Assembly (NCBI GenBank): GCA_016713535.1
Contig: JADJOY010000016.1
Location: 1 to 64,000, forward strand
Reading direction: 5' to 3'
DNA: 64,000 bases
Source of the DNA: JADJOY01 sp016713535 [NCBI: Deltaproteobacteria bacterium]
GTDB taxonomy: Bacteria > JADJOY01
A program made the position numbers and the translations under genes. Each line of letters starts with the position of its first letter. Positions within the stretch are counted from its first letter, which is position 1. Below are positions 27,359 to 38,487 of the stretch, piece by piece. The notes below the pieces were generated by a model. The model was not told the origin of the DNA and made no database searches. It saw only the letters and a list, made by a program, of their open reading frames with translations.

Positions 27359-27381
27359 AATGCCCCGAAATAGGGCATTTT
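27359..27381. terminator. Two-way intrinsic terminator between convergent genes
   Basis: AATGCCC-CGAAATA-GGGCATT followed by TT, with the outer GCCCC/GGGGC able to pair alternatively. A second hairpin ACTTTCC-GCCAGG-GGAAAGT lies at about 27309-27329. It serves the metallophosphoesterase gene (plus) and the lipoprotein gene ending at 27429 (minus). The surrounding 27265-27380 is distinctly A/T-rich for this window. Confidence 0.6.
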
Positions 27382-27428
27382 GGGGCCCCACAGGGCGCAG
27401 CAGGCGGCTTTCCGGACCTCGGCGCGGG

Positions 27429-29985
27429 TCAGAAGAGCCCCGGCGGGTCGAAGCGGCCGTTGCCGTCGACGTCCACCCACACCGGGTTGGTGAACGCGGC
27501 GGGGTGCTCGTCCTGCGCGGGAGCGGCGACGGTGTCGCCGAGCGCGGTGCCCACCAGCCAGGTGTCCTCGGTGAGGCGCAGGCTCACGGTGGTGTCGAGG
27601 CGGATCACCGAGACCGAGGGCGGTATCGGCAGGTGCGCGAGCGGGAGGCCGTTGCCGATCACCTCGACGAAGTCCACGTCCATCCACGGCGCCGCCTGCA
27701 CCCGCACGTGGACGTCGACGACGCGGTCGGTGTCGGTGAGGAGATCGCCGATCTGCGCCCGTCCGTTCACCTCCATCGTCAGGAATGGACCGGAGCTCCA
27801 GGTGCTGCGGTGCGCGCGCAGCAGATCCACCAGCGCCTTCGGCGAGACGGCACGCGGATCGTCGGTACCGGCGTGAACGTAGTTCCGGAGCTGGCCGACC
27901 TCGCTGCCCTTGAGGCGGTGGGTGTCCGAGTTGCCGGTCGCGGTGAACGTGTAGCCCTGGTTCAGGAGGCTGTACCAGTCGAACAACAGCTCCTGCGTCA
28001 GGTTCACCTCCATCGCCTCGAAGTTCGTGTAGAAGGGCCGCTCGCTCGTCCCGGTGGCGCGGTCGTAGCCGACGTAGTCGAGCTGCCCCAGGAGCCCGGA
28101 GCGGCCGTGGTTGAGCTGGGTGAGCGGGTGCGCGGGGTCGCGCTTGGACGCCCTCGTAGATCTCGCCCGCGGTCAAGTTGTTCCAGTCGAGGGCGCCACC
28201 GTCGGGGATGCGTCCGTCGGGTGTCAGCGGGAACGCGTTGAAGTGGCCGATCGTGAGGGTCGAGATCTCGTTGCCGGGCATGGCGTGGAAGATCGCGCCC
28301 AGGCCGAGCTCGGCGACCAGCGGCTCGAGGTCGGTCACGAAGTCGTGGTCGGTGCTGGCCACGTATTCGAGGCCCATCGCCACGCTGCTGATCACGCGGT
28401 CGCGGCGCCCCACCGGTGAGTCGTCGGAGTTGGTGCAGTGCTGGTGGAAGTCGGCGGCGAGCCAGCCGCGGGTGTCGACGACGCGCTCGATCGAGGCCGT
28501 GAGCGGCACGCTGCCGCCCGCCGGCACCTCGAGCGGATCGGTCACGCTCAGCGTGTACTCGGGGCCGCGGGTGACGGTCACCCGGTACGTGCCGGGTGGC
28601 ACCGCGACGTCGCCGGTGCCGGTCGCCGTGTAGACGTAGTTGCCGCTCGCGTCGGCGGTGTTGCGCGGGCCGAGGTCTGGATCGAGGCTCGCGTCGAGCG
28701 CGCCCTTCGCGCCGTATGCCTGGAAGATGAGCTTCCCCGGCGACGATGCGCCGCCCGACGTGAGCTGGTACGCGACCGAGCCGGTGGTGCCGAGGGTGAG
28801 GTCCCGGGTAATCGTGGCGCCGGCGCTCACCTCGACGTTCACGAACGGCGACGGCTGACGGCCGTAGGAGCGCGCCACCATCGAGTAGCTCGCGGGCGGA
28901 AGCTCGGTGCCGAAGCCGCCGTCGGCCGCGAGCGCGACGCGGCCCTGGTACGAACTGTCGGCGCCGTAGAGGTCGATCCAGCTCCCGGCGCCCAGCGCGC
29001 TGCCGTCGACGTTGGTGACGCGCCCCTCGAGGTGGCCGATAGCGGCGCCGCGCAGTGCGAGCACCTGCGCCGAGGCGCTCACGCTGTCACCGTTGCCGAT
29101 CGTGAACCAGCGCTCGAAGCTGGCGCTCGCGCCGGGATCGACCGCGAGCCCCTTGAGACCGTTGGTGAGGGCGCCGGTCTGCGAGGCGTCGACGAGCGGT
29201 AGCACGAGCTTCCCGCCAGCCGTGCCGTAGCCGTAGCTCGTGCCCTCGCCGATGCCCACGAGATGGTCGACGGTGGCGAGCGTGGGGAAGTCGTCGAGCG
29301 GGTAGCCGGGACCGAAGACCTGCAGGTCCGAGCCGAACAGGATCACGTCGCCGACGATCACCGTGCGTCGCTTGGCGCCGCGGTTGGTGAGCGTGGTGCG
29401 GATCGTGACGTGGGCGTCACCGGGCGCGAGGACGTAGTCGGTGGTGAAGGCGAGGTCGAGCGGCGAGTCCGGCAGCGAGATGTCGCCGAGCGTCTGAAGG
29501 AAGCTGAAGGAGCCGTCGTGGCCGGTCACGCGCAGCACGGCGGGCTCGCCGTTCGCTCCGTCGGCGACGACCTCGACGCGCTCGGCCTCCGCCCCCCGCG
29601 GCAGGAACACCGGGAAGGTCTGGGTGATGCGGTCGTTGCCGGGCTCGCCGTCGGCGCGCACGAGGTCGGCATCGAGGATGCCGCCGCCGAAGGCACCCAT
29701 GAAGCCGATCGAGAGGCCGGCGTCCTCGACGATCACGCGAACCCGGTCGTTGCGGATCATCCAGTCGCCGATGCCGGCGATCGCCGCGGGCCCGCCGATC
29801 AGCTCGGAAGGGTCGGCGATCCGGTAGGCGGTGGCGCGCACCGCCGACGAGGGCGCGGCCGTCGAGCCCGAGCTGCTGCAGCCGGCGGCGCCGAGGCACG
29901 CCAGCACCACGACCCACGCCGCGCGGCGCGTGCTCACGGCAACGACGACTTGGCGCAACAGAGGCGTGCGAGAATCGTCATTCAT
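27429..29985 (-). CDS. Lipoprotein with CehA/McbA-like (PHP-type) metallohydrolase domain, frameshifted
   Basis: About 850 residues. A lipobox (CLGAAGCSS) leads into a large beta-rich N-terminal region resembling carbohydrate-binding folds, a carboxypeptidase-regulatory-like domain (LEGRVTNVDGSALGAG), then a PHP-like domain from about 515 with ADFHQHCTNSDDSPVGRRDR, STDHDFVTDLEP, GNEIST, GHFN and a late GNSDTH. Such domains hydrolyse phosphate or ester bonds using bound metals. Frame is lost at the TT pair 28144-28145; removing one base gives YEGVQRDPAHPLTQLNHGR and joins MEVNLTQELLFDWY. ATG 29985 is chosen for the signal peptide. Divergent from the YncE-phosphoesterase lipoprotein. Confidence 0.78.
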
Positions 29986-30077
29986 CAGAGATCGAATCGT
30001 CACACAGGAGCTTCGCGAACTTCAATCGAATCCCGCGCGAAACTGCTAGACCTCAGGGCATGCCTTCGAGGTGCCCG

Positions 30078-32480
30078 ATGCTCGCCATCCCACGTCCAGT
30101 CCTCGCCACGGTGCTCATCGCCGCGAGCGCGCTATCGGCCTGCTCTCACGACTCGGGACCGAGCGGCGGGAGCGGCGGCCTCACCGTCCGCGACGAGGCG
30201 CGCCTGCTGGTCGGACCAGCCGGCGCGGGCGCGTGGATCCTGCCCAACGGCCGCCGCATCGAGCCCGCGGGCACGATGGTGCACGTGGATTCGATGCCGC
30301 TCGGCGTGGTGCTGAGTGGTGACGGGCGCACGCTCTTCGTCACCTCCGACGGCCAGGACGCGCGCCTCTCGGTGAGCGCGATCGACACCGCGAGCGGAAC
30401 GGTGGTGTCGTCGATCGAGCAGCGCGACGGGCTCTATCTCGGCCTGGCCCTCGCGCCCGACGGCCGCACGCTCTACGCCGGGGGCGGTGGCGCGGAGCGC
30501 GTGGTGGTCCTCGACTGGGACGGCGCGACGCTCACCGAGAGCCGCTCGTTCGCGGCCGGCGAGTTCCCCGCCGGCCTCGCGCTGAGCAAAGACGGCCGCA
30601 CCCTCTACGCGCTCACGCAGTCGACCAACGGCCTGACGGCGTTCGACACCGCCAGCGGCACGCGCCTCGGCTCGATCGACACCGACGGCAACCCGTACGC
30701 CGTCGCGCTCGCGCCCGACGGCGGCGAAGCGTACGTCTCCTCCGAGAAGAGCGGCACCGTGGGGGTGTTCGACGTCCGCGACCCGAGCGCCATGCGTCAG
30801 GTCGCGACGATCCCGGTGCAGAAGAACCCCGAGGCGCTCGCCCTCGGTCGCGACGGCGACCGGCTCTATGTCGCGAACTCCGACGAGGACTCGATCTCGA
30901 TCGTCGACGTGCGCAAGCGCAAGGTGGCGAGTACCCTGGACCTGCGCAGCATCAACGCGCAGGGCTACGGCACCGGCCCGAACGCCCTGGCGCTCTCGCC
31001 CGACGGGAGACGCCTCTACGTGGCGCAGGCCGCCGACAACCGGGTCGCTGTGGTCGACCTCGCCAGCGCCACGGTGATCGGCGCGATCCCCACGGCTTGG
31101 TACCCGACCGCGGTCGCCGTCGGCGCTGACGGCAAGCGCCTCTACGTCGCGTGCGCCAAGGGCATCGGCACCGGACCGAGTGACGTCGGCACCAACGAGC
31201 TGGTGAACCAGGCGACGATCCAGCTCGTCGATCTACCCACCGACGCCGAGCTCGCCGTCGCCGCAACGCGCATCGACGAGCTGAACTCCCGCACCGCTCG
31301 CCTCTACGGCGTCGACGAGAGCCGCTTCCAGAACCCGATCCCGCTCGAGCGCGGCGGCCCCACGCCGATCGAGCACGTGTTCCTGGTGGTGCGCGAGAAC
31401 AAGACCTACGACGCGCTGCTCGGCGACTTCCCGGGCGGCAACGGCAAGCCCGAGAACTGCCTCTACTGTGGCGACGCCACGCCCAACCTCCACGCCCTCG
31501 TCGAGCGCTTCGCGAGCGCCGACAACTACTACTCGAACGCCGAGACCTCGGATCAGGGGCACCAGCTCCTGACCTCGTCGCTCTCGAACACCTACGTCGA
31601 GAAGGTGCGCTTCGCCGAGGACCGGCCCATCCCGTTCGAGGCCGAGATCTACCTCAACCCGGCGGTGTGGCCGAAGCGCCAGTACATCTTCCAGGCGCTA
31701 CTCGCGAAGCAGATCCCGTTTCGCATCTACGGCGAGGCGGTGGGCACGTGGATCGGCAAGCTCATCTTCGATCCGCGCTACGTCCACTCCAGCCAGGTCG
31801 ATCCACCGTTCTTCTGGCAGTACACCCGCGACATCGACAAGATCGAGGGCCGCATCCTCGAGTGGGAGCGAGACGGCGTACCGCCGTTCGTCTACATGCT
31901 GCTGCCCGACGATCACACGCTGGGCTGCGAGCCGCCCTACCCCACGCCGCGCTCGATGGTCGCCGACAACGACCTCGCCACCGGGCGGTTCGTGGACTGG
32001 CTCAGTCACAGCAAGTACTGGGAGACCTCGGTGGCGTTCATCGTCGAGGACGATCCGCAGGCGGGCGTCGATCACGTCGACGCGCACCGCTCGATCTTCG
32101 TCGCGGTGTCGCCGTATGCGAAGCGCGCCCACGTCTCCGGCGTGATCGCCCACGAGGGCACCTTGCTCTCGACCATCGAGCACGTGCTCGGGCTCGACCC
32201 GCTCACGATCTACGACGAGCTCGCGCAGCCGATGTGGGACCTCTTCACGAGCACGCCGGACCTCGAGCCGTTCGAGGCGCGCTCGCGGCGCGTCCCCGAG
32301 GAGATGTCGATGCCGGGCACCAACTGCGGCTTCGCGACCCGCGGCATGAACTTCCTCGATCCCGATCAGGCCGAGGGCCTCGACCCGATCCTGCGCGCCC
32401 ACGAGCGCGAGGCGAGAGCCGCCGCGAACGAGCCCTCGCGGCGCTGGCAGCAGGTCGTCGGAGAAGGCGACCCGCGGTAG
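30078..32480 (+). CDS. Lipoprotein with YVTN propeller fused to an AcpA-like phosphoesterase domain
   Basis: The 800-residue protein starts with a lipobox (ASALSACSH). Residues 40-390 are seven or so YncE/YVTN blades (LSGDGRTLFVTSD, LAPDGRTLYAGGG, LGRDGDRLYVANSDEDSISI). The C-terminal half is a phosphoesterase domain: IEHVFLVVRENKTYDALLGD (about 430), CGDATPNLHALVERFASADN, SDQGHQLLTSSLSNTY, PPFVYMLLPDDHTLG and FIVEDDPQAGVDHVDAHRS. This is the known bifunctional YncE/alkaline-phosphatase-like arrangement, anchored in the envelope. ATG 30078 has GAGGTG at 6 nt; ATG 30060 does not. Physiological substrate unknown. Confidence 0.87.
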   Translation: MLAIPRPVLATVLIAASALSACSHDSGPSGGSGGLTVRDEARLLVGPAGAGAWILPNGRRIEPAGTMVHVDSMPLGVVLSGDGRTLFVTSDGQDARLSVSAIDTASGTVVSSIEQRDGLYLGLALAPDGRTLYAGGGGAERVVVLDWDGATLTESRSFAAGEFPAGLALSKDGRTLYALTQSTNGLTAFDTASGTRLGSIDTDGNPYAVALAPDGGEAYVSSEKSGTVGVFDVRDPSAMRQVATIPVQKNPEALALGRDGDRLYVANSDEDSISIVDVRKRKVASTLDLRSINAQGYGTGPNALALSPDGRRLYVAQAADNRVAVVDLASATVIGAIPTAWYPTAVAVGADGKRLYVACAKGIGTGPSDVGTNELVNQATIQLVDLPTDAELAVAATRIDELNSRTARLYGVDESRFQNPIPLERGGPTPIEHVFLVVRENKTYDALLGDFPGGNGKPENCLYCGDATPNLHALVERFASADNYYSNAETSDQGHQLLTSSLSNTYVEKVRFAEDRPIPFEAEIYLNPAVWPKRQYIFQALLAKQIPFRIYGEAVGTWIGKLIFDPRYVHSSQVDPPFFWQYTRDIDKIEGRILEWERDGVPPFVYMLLPDDHTLGCEPPYPTPRSMVADNDLATGRFVDWLSHSKYWETSVAFIVEDDPQAGVDHVDAHRSIFVAVSPYAKRAHVSGVIAHEGTLLSTIEHVLGLDPLTIYDELAQPMWDLFTSTPDLEPFEARSRRVPEEMSMPGTNCGFATRGMNFLDPDQAEGLDPILRAHEREARAAANEPSRRWQQVVGEGDPR

Positions 32481-32536
32481 AGCCGGGCGTGCAGCGAGCC
32501 GCGGCGGCGTCGTTGCCGACGTCGCGTCGTATCGCC

Positions 32537-32592
32537 GGGCGCGCGGCGCGCGCCCCTCCGAGCGGCTGGAGCGCGTCCGCTCCGTCGGACGC
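32537..32592. repeat. Two hairpins, one from each dispersed family
   Basis: GGGCGCGC-GGC-GCGCGCCC (32537-32555, followed by CTCC) and GCGTCCG-CTCCGT-CGGACGC (32573-32592, flanked by CTGGAGC and CAGG). The second differs from the copy at 8208 by a paired C-G to T-A change in the stem while the loop is identical. They separate the convergent phosphoesterase and HEAT genes. Confidence 0.65.
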
Positions 32593-32622
32593 CAGGCGAT
32601 CGACGGGCTCGACCCGCGCCCG

Positions 32623-33726
32623 TCAGGCGCGGCGCAGGACCTTGTCGAGGAACGAGCCGCCGGTGCGTGCCTTCGGGTTGATCCGGTCGAGCGCCTCGAG
32701 CGCGGCGGTCCGCACGCTCTCGTCGGCGTTCTTCACCAGCTTGCGCAAGGCACCGAGCGCGGGCTTGGCCGCCGGTCCGATCAGGCCGAGCGTGCGCGCG
32801 GTGAGCGCACGTACGCTCGGCTCGTCGCGCTTGAGCAGCGCGCACAGCGGATCGACCGCCGGACGCGCCGCCCACCCGACGCGTCCCAGGAACTCGATGC
32901 ACGCCTCGCGAACCCGTGCGTCGCCGAGGCCCTCGATGAGCACCGGCACGGTCGCGGACGGCTCGGCGCCGATCGTCACCATGGCTCCGGCCGCGATGTA
33001 ACGCAGGCTCGGATCGCCCAGCATCAACCGCAGCTTCGGCACCGCGGGTTTCGCCGCGGGGCCGATGCCCGCGAGCGCGCGCGCCGCCGCGCCGCGGAGG
33101 CCCTCGACCTCGAGCGAATCGACCAGCACCGGCACCGCGTCCACCGCCTGCGGGCCGATGCCGCCGAGCGCCAGGAAGATCGACGGCTTGGAGCGCGCAT
33201 CTGCGCTCCTGGCCATCGCGATGAGCGTCGGCAGGGCCTCGATCGCCTGCGGACCGAGCCGCCCCAGCGACTGGACCGCGGCGTCGCGGACGGTGACGTC
33301 GGCGTCCTGCAGCGAAGCCAGCAGCAGCTTGATGCAGTCCTTGAACTCGAGGCCGGTGCGCCCGAGCGCCTCGACCGCCGAGGCCCGCACCATCACCTCG
33401 TTGCTGGCGAGCGCCTTGAGGAAGGCGTCGTTCGAGATCTTCGCGACCGCGTAGCCGGCCTCGGAGCGCACCGCCGGGGTGCGGTGCTTCATCGCCACCT
33501 GCAGCGCGGGCAGCGCGGTCCGTGCCAGCGAGCCGACCGCGGCGAGCGCCGCGATCGAGCCGGTGACGATGTCCTCGTTGTCGTCGGTGAGGGCATCCAC
33601 CATGTCGGGGACCGCCGCCATGCCGATCTTGACGAGCGCGTCGATCGCCGAGCTGCGGACGTGAGGATCGCGGTTCTTGAGCGCTTCGATCCACACGATC
33701 GTGGACTTGCCTTGGTACACCGCCAT
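32623..33726 (-). CDS. HEAT-repeat protein
   Basis: The 367-residue protein consists almost entirely of about nine HEAT units of 35-40 residues (for example VRSSAIDALVKIGMAAVPDM, VRDAAVQSLGRLGPQAIEAL, VRALTARTLGLIGPAAKPAL). There is no signal peptide or enzyme motif, so it is probably a cytoplasmic scaffold. Similar repeat proteins act in phycobilin lyases and in assembly factors, but no partner is visible here. A 34-codon ORF with its own ribosome binding site lies 18 nt upstream. Confidence 0.82.
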   Translation of the reverse strand: MAVYQGKSTIVWIEALKNRDPHVRSSAIDALVKIGMAAVPDMVDALTDDNEDIVTGSIAALAAVGSLARTALPALQVAMKHRTPAVRSEAGYAVAKISNDAFLKALASNEVMVRASAVEALGRTGLEFKDCIKLLLASLQDADVTVRDAAVQSLGRLGPQAIEALPTLIAMARSADARSKPSIFLALGGIGPQAVDAVPVLVDSLEVEGLRGAAARALAGIGPAAKPAVPKLRLMLGDPSLRYIAAGAMVTIGAEPSATVPVLIEGLGDARVREACIEFLGRVGWAARPAVDPLCALLKRDEPSVRALTARTLGLIGPAAKPALGALRKLVKNADESVRTAALEALDRINPKARTGGSFLDKVLRRA

Positions 33727-33744
33727 GAAGACTCCCGTCGGCCG

Positions 33745-33849
33745 TCAGCCGGAGCGTTCGAACACGTTGTGGTGTGCGGGGACGGATGTGCGGGTCAGCG
33801 TCACCAGGCGGTTCCCGTCGATCTCCGCGGCACGCGATGGGGCGGTCAA
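33745..33849 (-). CDS. Possible 34-residue small protein upstream of the HEAT gene
   Basis: TTG 33849 is preceded at 6 nt by AAAGGAG. The ORF reads MTAPSRAAEIDGNRLVTLTR, then TSVPAHHNVFERSG, and stops 18 nt before the HEAT gene. The ribosome binding site is better than most in the window, and the sequence does not look like simple GC filler. It could be a leader peptide or a real small partner. No homology claimed. The rest of the 33727-34029 gap holds nothing else recognisable. Confidence 0.35.
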   Translation of the reverse strand: MTAPSRAAEIDGNRLVTLTRTSVPAHHNVFERSG

Positions 33850-34029
33850 GGAGCGCTCCTTTTCGGTTCCACGTCAAGCACCCCGGGCCCGCCGACCGCC
33901 GCGCAACGTAACCGGGCGGGGCGCGAACCGGGGCGAGAGGTGAACGTCGTCGTCACCCCTCGGCCAAACCCGCTACAGTTCCCCCTGTGAAACCGCTCGC
34001 CCGCGGTCCGGGGGCGCGCTCCACGAGAC

Positions 34030-35265
34030 ATGACGACGCTCGCCCCCACTCGCCCGGCGCACGCCTTCAGCATCGCGCCGATGATGGACCGCACCGACCG
34101 GCACTTCCGCTGGATCGCGCGTCAGCTCACCCGCTGCACGCTCCTCTACACCGAGATGGTGGTCGCCGACACCATCCTCCACCACGTGAGCGACGGGCGG
34201 CTCGAGCACTACATCGGCTTCGATCCGCTCGAGCACCCCGTGGCGATCCAGCTCGGCGGCGACGATCCGCGCAAGCTCGCCGAGGCGTCACGGATCGCGG
34301 TGGAGCGCGGCTACGACGAGATCAACCTGAACGTCGGCTGCCCGTCGGAGCGCGTGAAGGACGGCTGCTTCGGCGCGGTGCTGATGCGCGAGCCCGAGCG
34401 GGTCGCCGGGATCGTCGCCGCGATGCGCGCGGCGGCGCCCGCCGTGCCGATCACGGTCAAGCACCGCATCGGAGTCGACGAGCTCGATCGCTACGAGGAC
34501 ATGGCGCGCTTCGTGGAAGTCGTCGCCGGCGCGGGCGTCACGAGCTTCGCCGTGCACGCGCGCAAGGCGTGGCTGAACGGGCTCTCACCGGCCGAGAACC
34601 GCACCATCCCGCCGTTGCGCTACGACGACGTGTACCGCCTGAAGCGCGAGCACCCGGCACTCACGATCGTGCTCAACGGCGGCGTGCTCGGCATCGAGAG
34701 CACGCTCGCGCAGCTCGCCCACGTCGACGGCGTGATGGTCGGCCGCGCGGCCTACGACGATCCGATGTGGCTCGGCGAGGTCGACGAGCGCGTGTTCGGG
34801 GTGGCGGCACCCGACACGGCGCGCGACGTGGCCGCGCTGGTCGAGGCCATGATCGCGTACGCGAGCCGCAACGTGGCCGGCCGCACCACGCTGCGCGCGG
34901 TCTATCGCCACCTGCTCGCGCTCTTCCACGGGCGCCCCGGCGCGCGACGCTGGCGGCGGCTCCTGAGCGACGCGCTGGCGCGCCCCGGTGTGGGACCCGC
35001 CGCGCTGCGCGACGTGCTCCGCCACGTGCGGCGCGAGGTCGACGAGCACGAGGCCCTTCGCCGCGCGGGTGACGCGCGGGCGGGCGCTGGGCCCGCCCCT
35101 ACGGCTCGGTGTGGTCGAGGCGGCGCCCGGCCCCGACCGCCGCCGCGGGGCTCGTCCCCGCCCGCAGGAGCCGTAGGGGCGGGGCCCGTCCCCGCCCGCC
35201 GACGCGTCCCGACCCGACGCCGCCCCCTACGGGCCGCCCGATCGCGACGGATAGACTCGGCCCCC
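34030..35265 (+). CDS. dusA: tRNA-dihydrouridine synthase A; frame runs open into the next gene
   Basis: Residues 1-345 match DusA, which reduces U20/20a in tRNA with FMN and NADPH: SIAPMMDRTDRHFRWIARQL, LYTEMVVADTIL, EHPVAIQLGGDDP, YDEINLNVGCPSERV (active-site C104), ITVKHRIGVDE, VHARKAWLNGLSPAENRTIP and DGVMVGRAAYDDP. Homology ends near DEHEALRRAG (about 35070). No stop follows: the frame continues through GTAGGGGC-type repeats and straight into the adaptor gene, ending at 36432. The given end is the codon before the adaptor's GTG. Either the repeat removed the dusA stop or a DusA-adaptor fusion is made; the former seems likelier. Confidence 0.85.
35085..35200. repeat. GTAGGGGC-family repeats after dusA
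   Basis: GGGCCCGCCCCTACGG (inverted copy, about 35089-35104) and CCGTAGGGGCGGGGCC-CGTCCCCGCCC (about 35171-35197) flank further GC-rich palindromes. It is the same family as 2214-2290. In the dusA frame it is translated as an Arg/Pro/Gly/Ala linker with no stop. Confidence 0.6.
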
Positions 35266-36428
35266 GTGAACGCGCCCATCTCACCTTCGTCGCTCGATCC
35301 CGATCTGGAACGCGATCTCGCCATCTTGCGGCTCGGCACGCCGGGGACGCCGGCGTCGAGGCGCGGGCGATTCCCGTGGGGCAAGGTCGTCGCGCTGGGA
35401 CTGGTCGCCGCGGCAATCGCGGGCGGCGTCACCTACTGGCGCGTCACCAAGCCGGTCGAGGTGTCGCTGGTGTCGGTCGCGCCGCGCGACCTCGGCCTCC
35501 CGCCCACGCTGCTGACGGCGTCGGGCTACATCGTCGCGAAGCGCCAGATCACGGTGAGCAGCAAGACCCAGGGGAAGATCGTCGAGATGCCGGTGGTGAT
35601 CGCCACCAAGCTCGAGGAAGGTGACCTCATCGCGCGCATCCAGGACGACGAGCAGCGCGCGCAGGTGAAGGTCGCCGAGGCCGAGCTCGCGCAGGCACAG
35701 CTCGACGTGGCGCGCGCCCGCGAGCTGAGCCGCGACCGCATCGCCTCACAGGCCGACCTCGACCAGGCCGAGACCAACGTGGTGGTGGCGCGCGCGCGGC
35801 TCGAGCTCGCGAGCGTCGCCCTCGCCGACACCCGGGTCACCGCGCCCATCGCCGGCACCGTGATCCGCAAGATCCGAGACGTCGGCGAGTTCCTGACTCT
35901 CGGCGTCACCGCCGAGGGCGAACCGGGCTCGTCGGTGGTGACGATGGCGGACCTGTCGGCGATCGACGTCGAGCTCGAGATCAACGAGACCGAGATCACC
36001 AAGGTCGAGATGGGCGGGCCTGCGATCGTCACGCCGGAGGCGATCCCCGATCGCCGCTACCTCGCCGACGTGTTCGAGATCGGCGCCATGGCGGATCGCA
36101 AGAAGTCCGTGGTGCCGGTGAAGGCGCGGCTGCGCGAGCCGAGCCCCGACCTGCGCCCGGACATGTCGGCGAAGGTCACCTTCCTCGTCGAGGAGCCGAA
36201 GGCCGCGATCCAGGTCAAGCCGGCGCTGCCCGCGTCTGCGGTGGTGAGTCGCGGCGGCCGCAGCGTGGTGCTCCTGGTCGAGGACGATCGCGTGGTCGAG
36301 AAGCCGGTCGAGACCGAGCCCGCCGATACCGGCTTCGTGGTCGTGAAGAGCGGCGCGGCCGAGGGCACGTTCGTGATCGACCAGCCGCCGCCCGAGCTCG
36401 CCGCCGGCCAGCGGGTGCACGTGAAGTC

Positions 36429-36432
<4 letters not shown>
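35266..36432 (+). CDS. Periplasmic adaptor (membrane fusion) protein of a MacA-type exporter
   Basis: The 388-residue protein has an N-terminal membrane span (KVVALGLVAAAIAGGVTYW, about 43-61), a barrel-sandwich/lipoyl half (GYIVAKRQITVSSKTQGKI), a short alpha hairpin (DDEQRAQVKVAEAELAQAQL ... QADLDQAETNVVVARARLEL), the second lipoyl half (DTRVTAPIAGTVIRK) and beta-barrel domains. It links an inner-membrane ABC pump to an outer-membrane channel; no TolC-like gene is present. The start is taken as GTG 35266, in frame with dusA and lacking a clear binding site. It overlaps the ATPase gene by GTGA. Confidence 0.85.
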
Positions 36433-37147
<715 letters not shown>

Positions 37148-37151
<4 letters not shown>

Positions 37152-38299
37152 ACGCCCTCAAGCTCCTGATTCGCGGGCTGGCGCGGAACCCGCGCCGCAC
37201 GCTGCTCACGTTCCTGGGGCTGGTGGTGTCGTTCTTCGTCTACACGTCGCTCGCCAGCATCCTCTTCACGCTGACGCAGATGATCGAGCGCACCGGCAGC
37301 GCCACCACGCTCTTCCTGCGTCCCAAGTTCGGCATCCGCTTCTGGCGCGCCGAGATCCCGCTCACCTACCTCCCCAAGATCCGCGCGGTGCCGGGCGTGG
37401 TCGCGCTCACGCCCTACGACTTCTTCCTCGGCGAGGGAAAGAAGAAGGGCGACTTCGACGTGGCGATCGGCGTCGATCCCGCGACCATCGCCCAGATCCG
37501 CGACCTGAAGGGCGCCACCAGCGCCGAGCTCGCCGCGTTCGCCGCCGAGCGCAGCGGCGCCCTGGTGGGCGAGCGCCTGCTCGAGAACAACCACTGGCGG
37601 CTCGGCGGTGAGATCACGCTCCGCAACCCCCTCAAGGGCCAGAACCTGCCGGTGCGCATCCGCGGCAGCCTCGATCGCGACGGCGACTTCGGCGACGTGC
37701 TGCTGGTCCACGACGACTACCTGCAGGACGTGAACGGGCGCACCGGCAAGACCGTGTTCGTCATCGTGAAGGTGGTCCGTCCCGATCTCGCGGTGAGCGT
37801 GGCTCGCGCCATCGACGAGGGCTTCAAGAACTTCACCGTCCCCACCGAGACCATCACCGAGAAGGCGTTCACCGAGACCGTCATCGGCGGGCTCGCCGAC
37901 ACCCTGCAGGCGCTCACGGTGATCGGCTACCTGACGCTCGGCGTGACCATGCTGGTGGTGGCGAACACGGTGGCGATGAGCGTGCGCGAGCGCACCACCG
38001 AGATCGGCACCATGCGGGCGCTCGGCTTCAGTTCGCGGCGCGTCCTCGGGCTGGTGGTGGGCGAGGCGTCGCTGGTGTCGATGATCGGCGGGCTGGGCGG
38101 CGCGATGCTCGCGTGGGCGGTCTTCCACTACCAGTGGATCAAGCTGCCGGAGGAGGTGGGGCTCGAGATCCGCACCTCGTGGCAGGTGGTGGCGAGGGCC
38201 GCGGCGCTGGCGCTGCCGATCGGCGCGCTCGCGGGCCTCAAGCCCGCGTGGGACGCGTCGCGGATGGCGATCACCGAAGCGCTGCGCCACGCGGACTGA
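37148..38299 (+). CDS. FtsX/MacB-family ABC permease 1
   Basis: The 383-residue protein has the MacB/FtsX plan: one N-terminal span (LLTFLGLVVSFFVYTSLASI), a large periplasmic domain (about 45-245), then three C-terminal spans with ANTVAMSVRERTTEIGTMRALGFSSRRVL, the family's cytoplasmic coupling motif. GTG 37148 overlaps the ATPase stop. It pairs with the second permease at 38849, probably as a heterodimer. Confidence 0.9.
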
Positions 38300-38390
38300 A
38301 GGGAGGGGGTCGCGATGGCCGGTACGCCGTTTCTTCCGCACGTCGGATGCGCACGTGCCCGCTGCGTGGGCGTCGGCGCCGACGGCGCAC

Positions 38391-38444
38391 GACGCCTTCG
38401 GCGTCTGCCCTCCAGCACCTGGAGGGCCGCGCTCCGTCGCGGCC
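38391..38444. repeat. Head-to-head hairpins between the two permease genes
   Basis: GACGCC-TTC-GGCGTC (38391-38405), a perfect 9-bp inverted repeat GCCCTCCAG-CAC-CTGGAGGGC (38407-38427) and GGCCGCG-CTCCGT-CGCGGCC (38425-38444). Two family units thus lie back to back, sharing the TGGAGGG flank on opposite strands. Immediately followed by the 173-bp tandem repeat. Confidence 0.65.
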
Positions 38445-38487
38445 GCAGACTCGCTCGTCCATGACGGGTGCCGGATAGGCGACGTCG

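Noticed and set aside
29263-30315. Long plus-strand ORFs opposite the lipoprotein genes
   Set aside because: Arg/Gly/Asp-rich mirror frames without motifs or ribosome binding sites; typical antisense shadows at high GC. The same holds for similar frames across the window.
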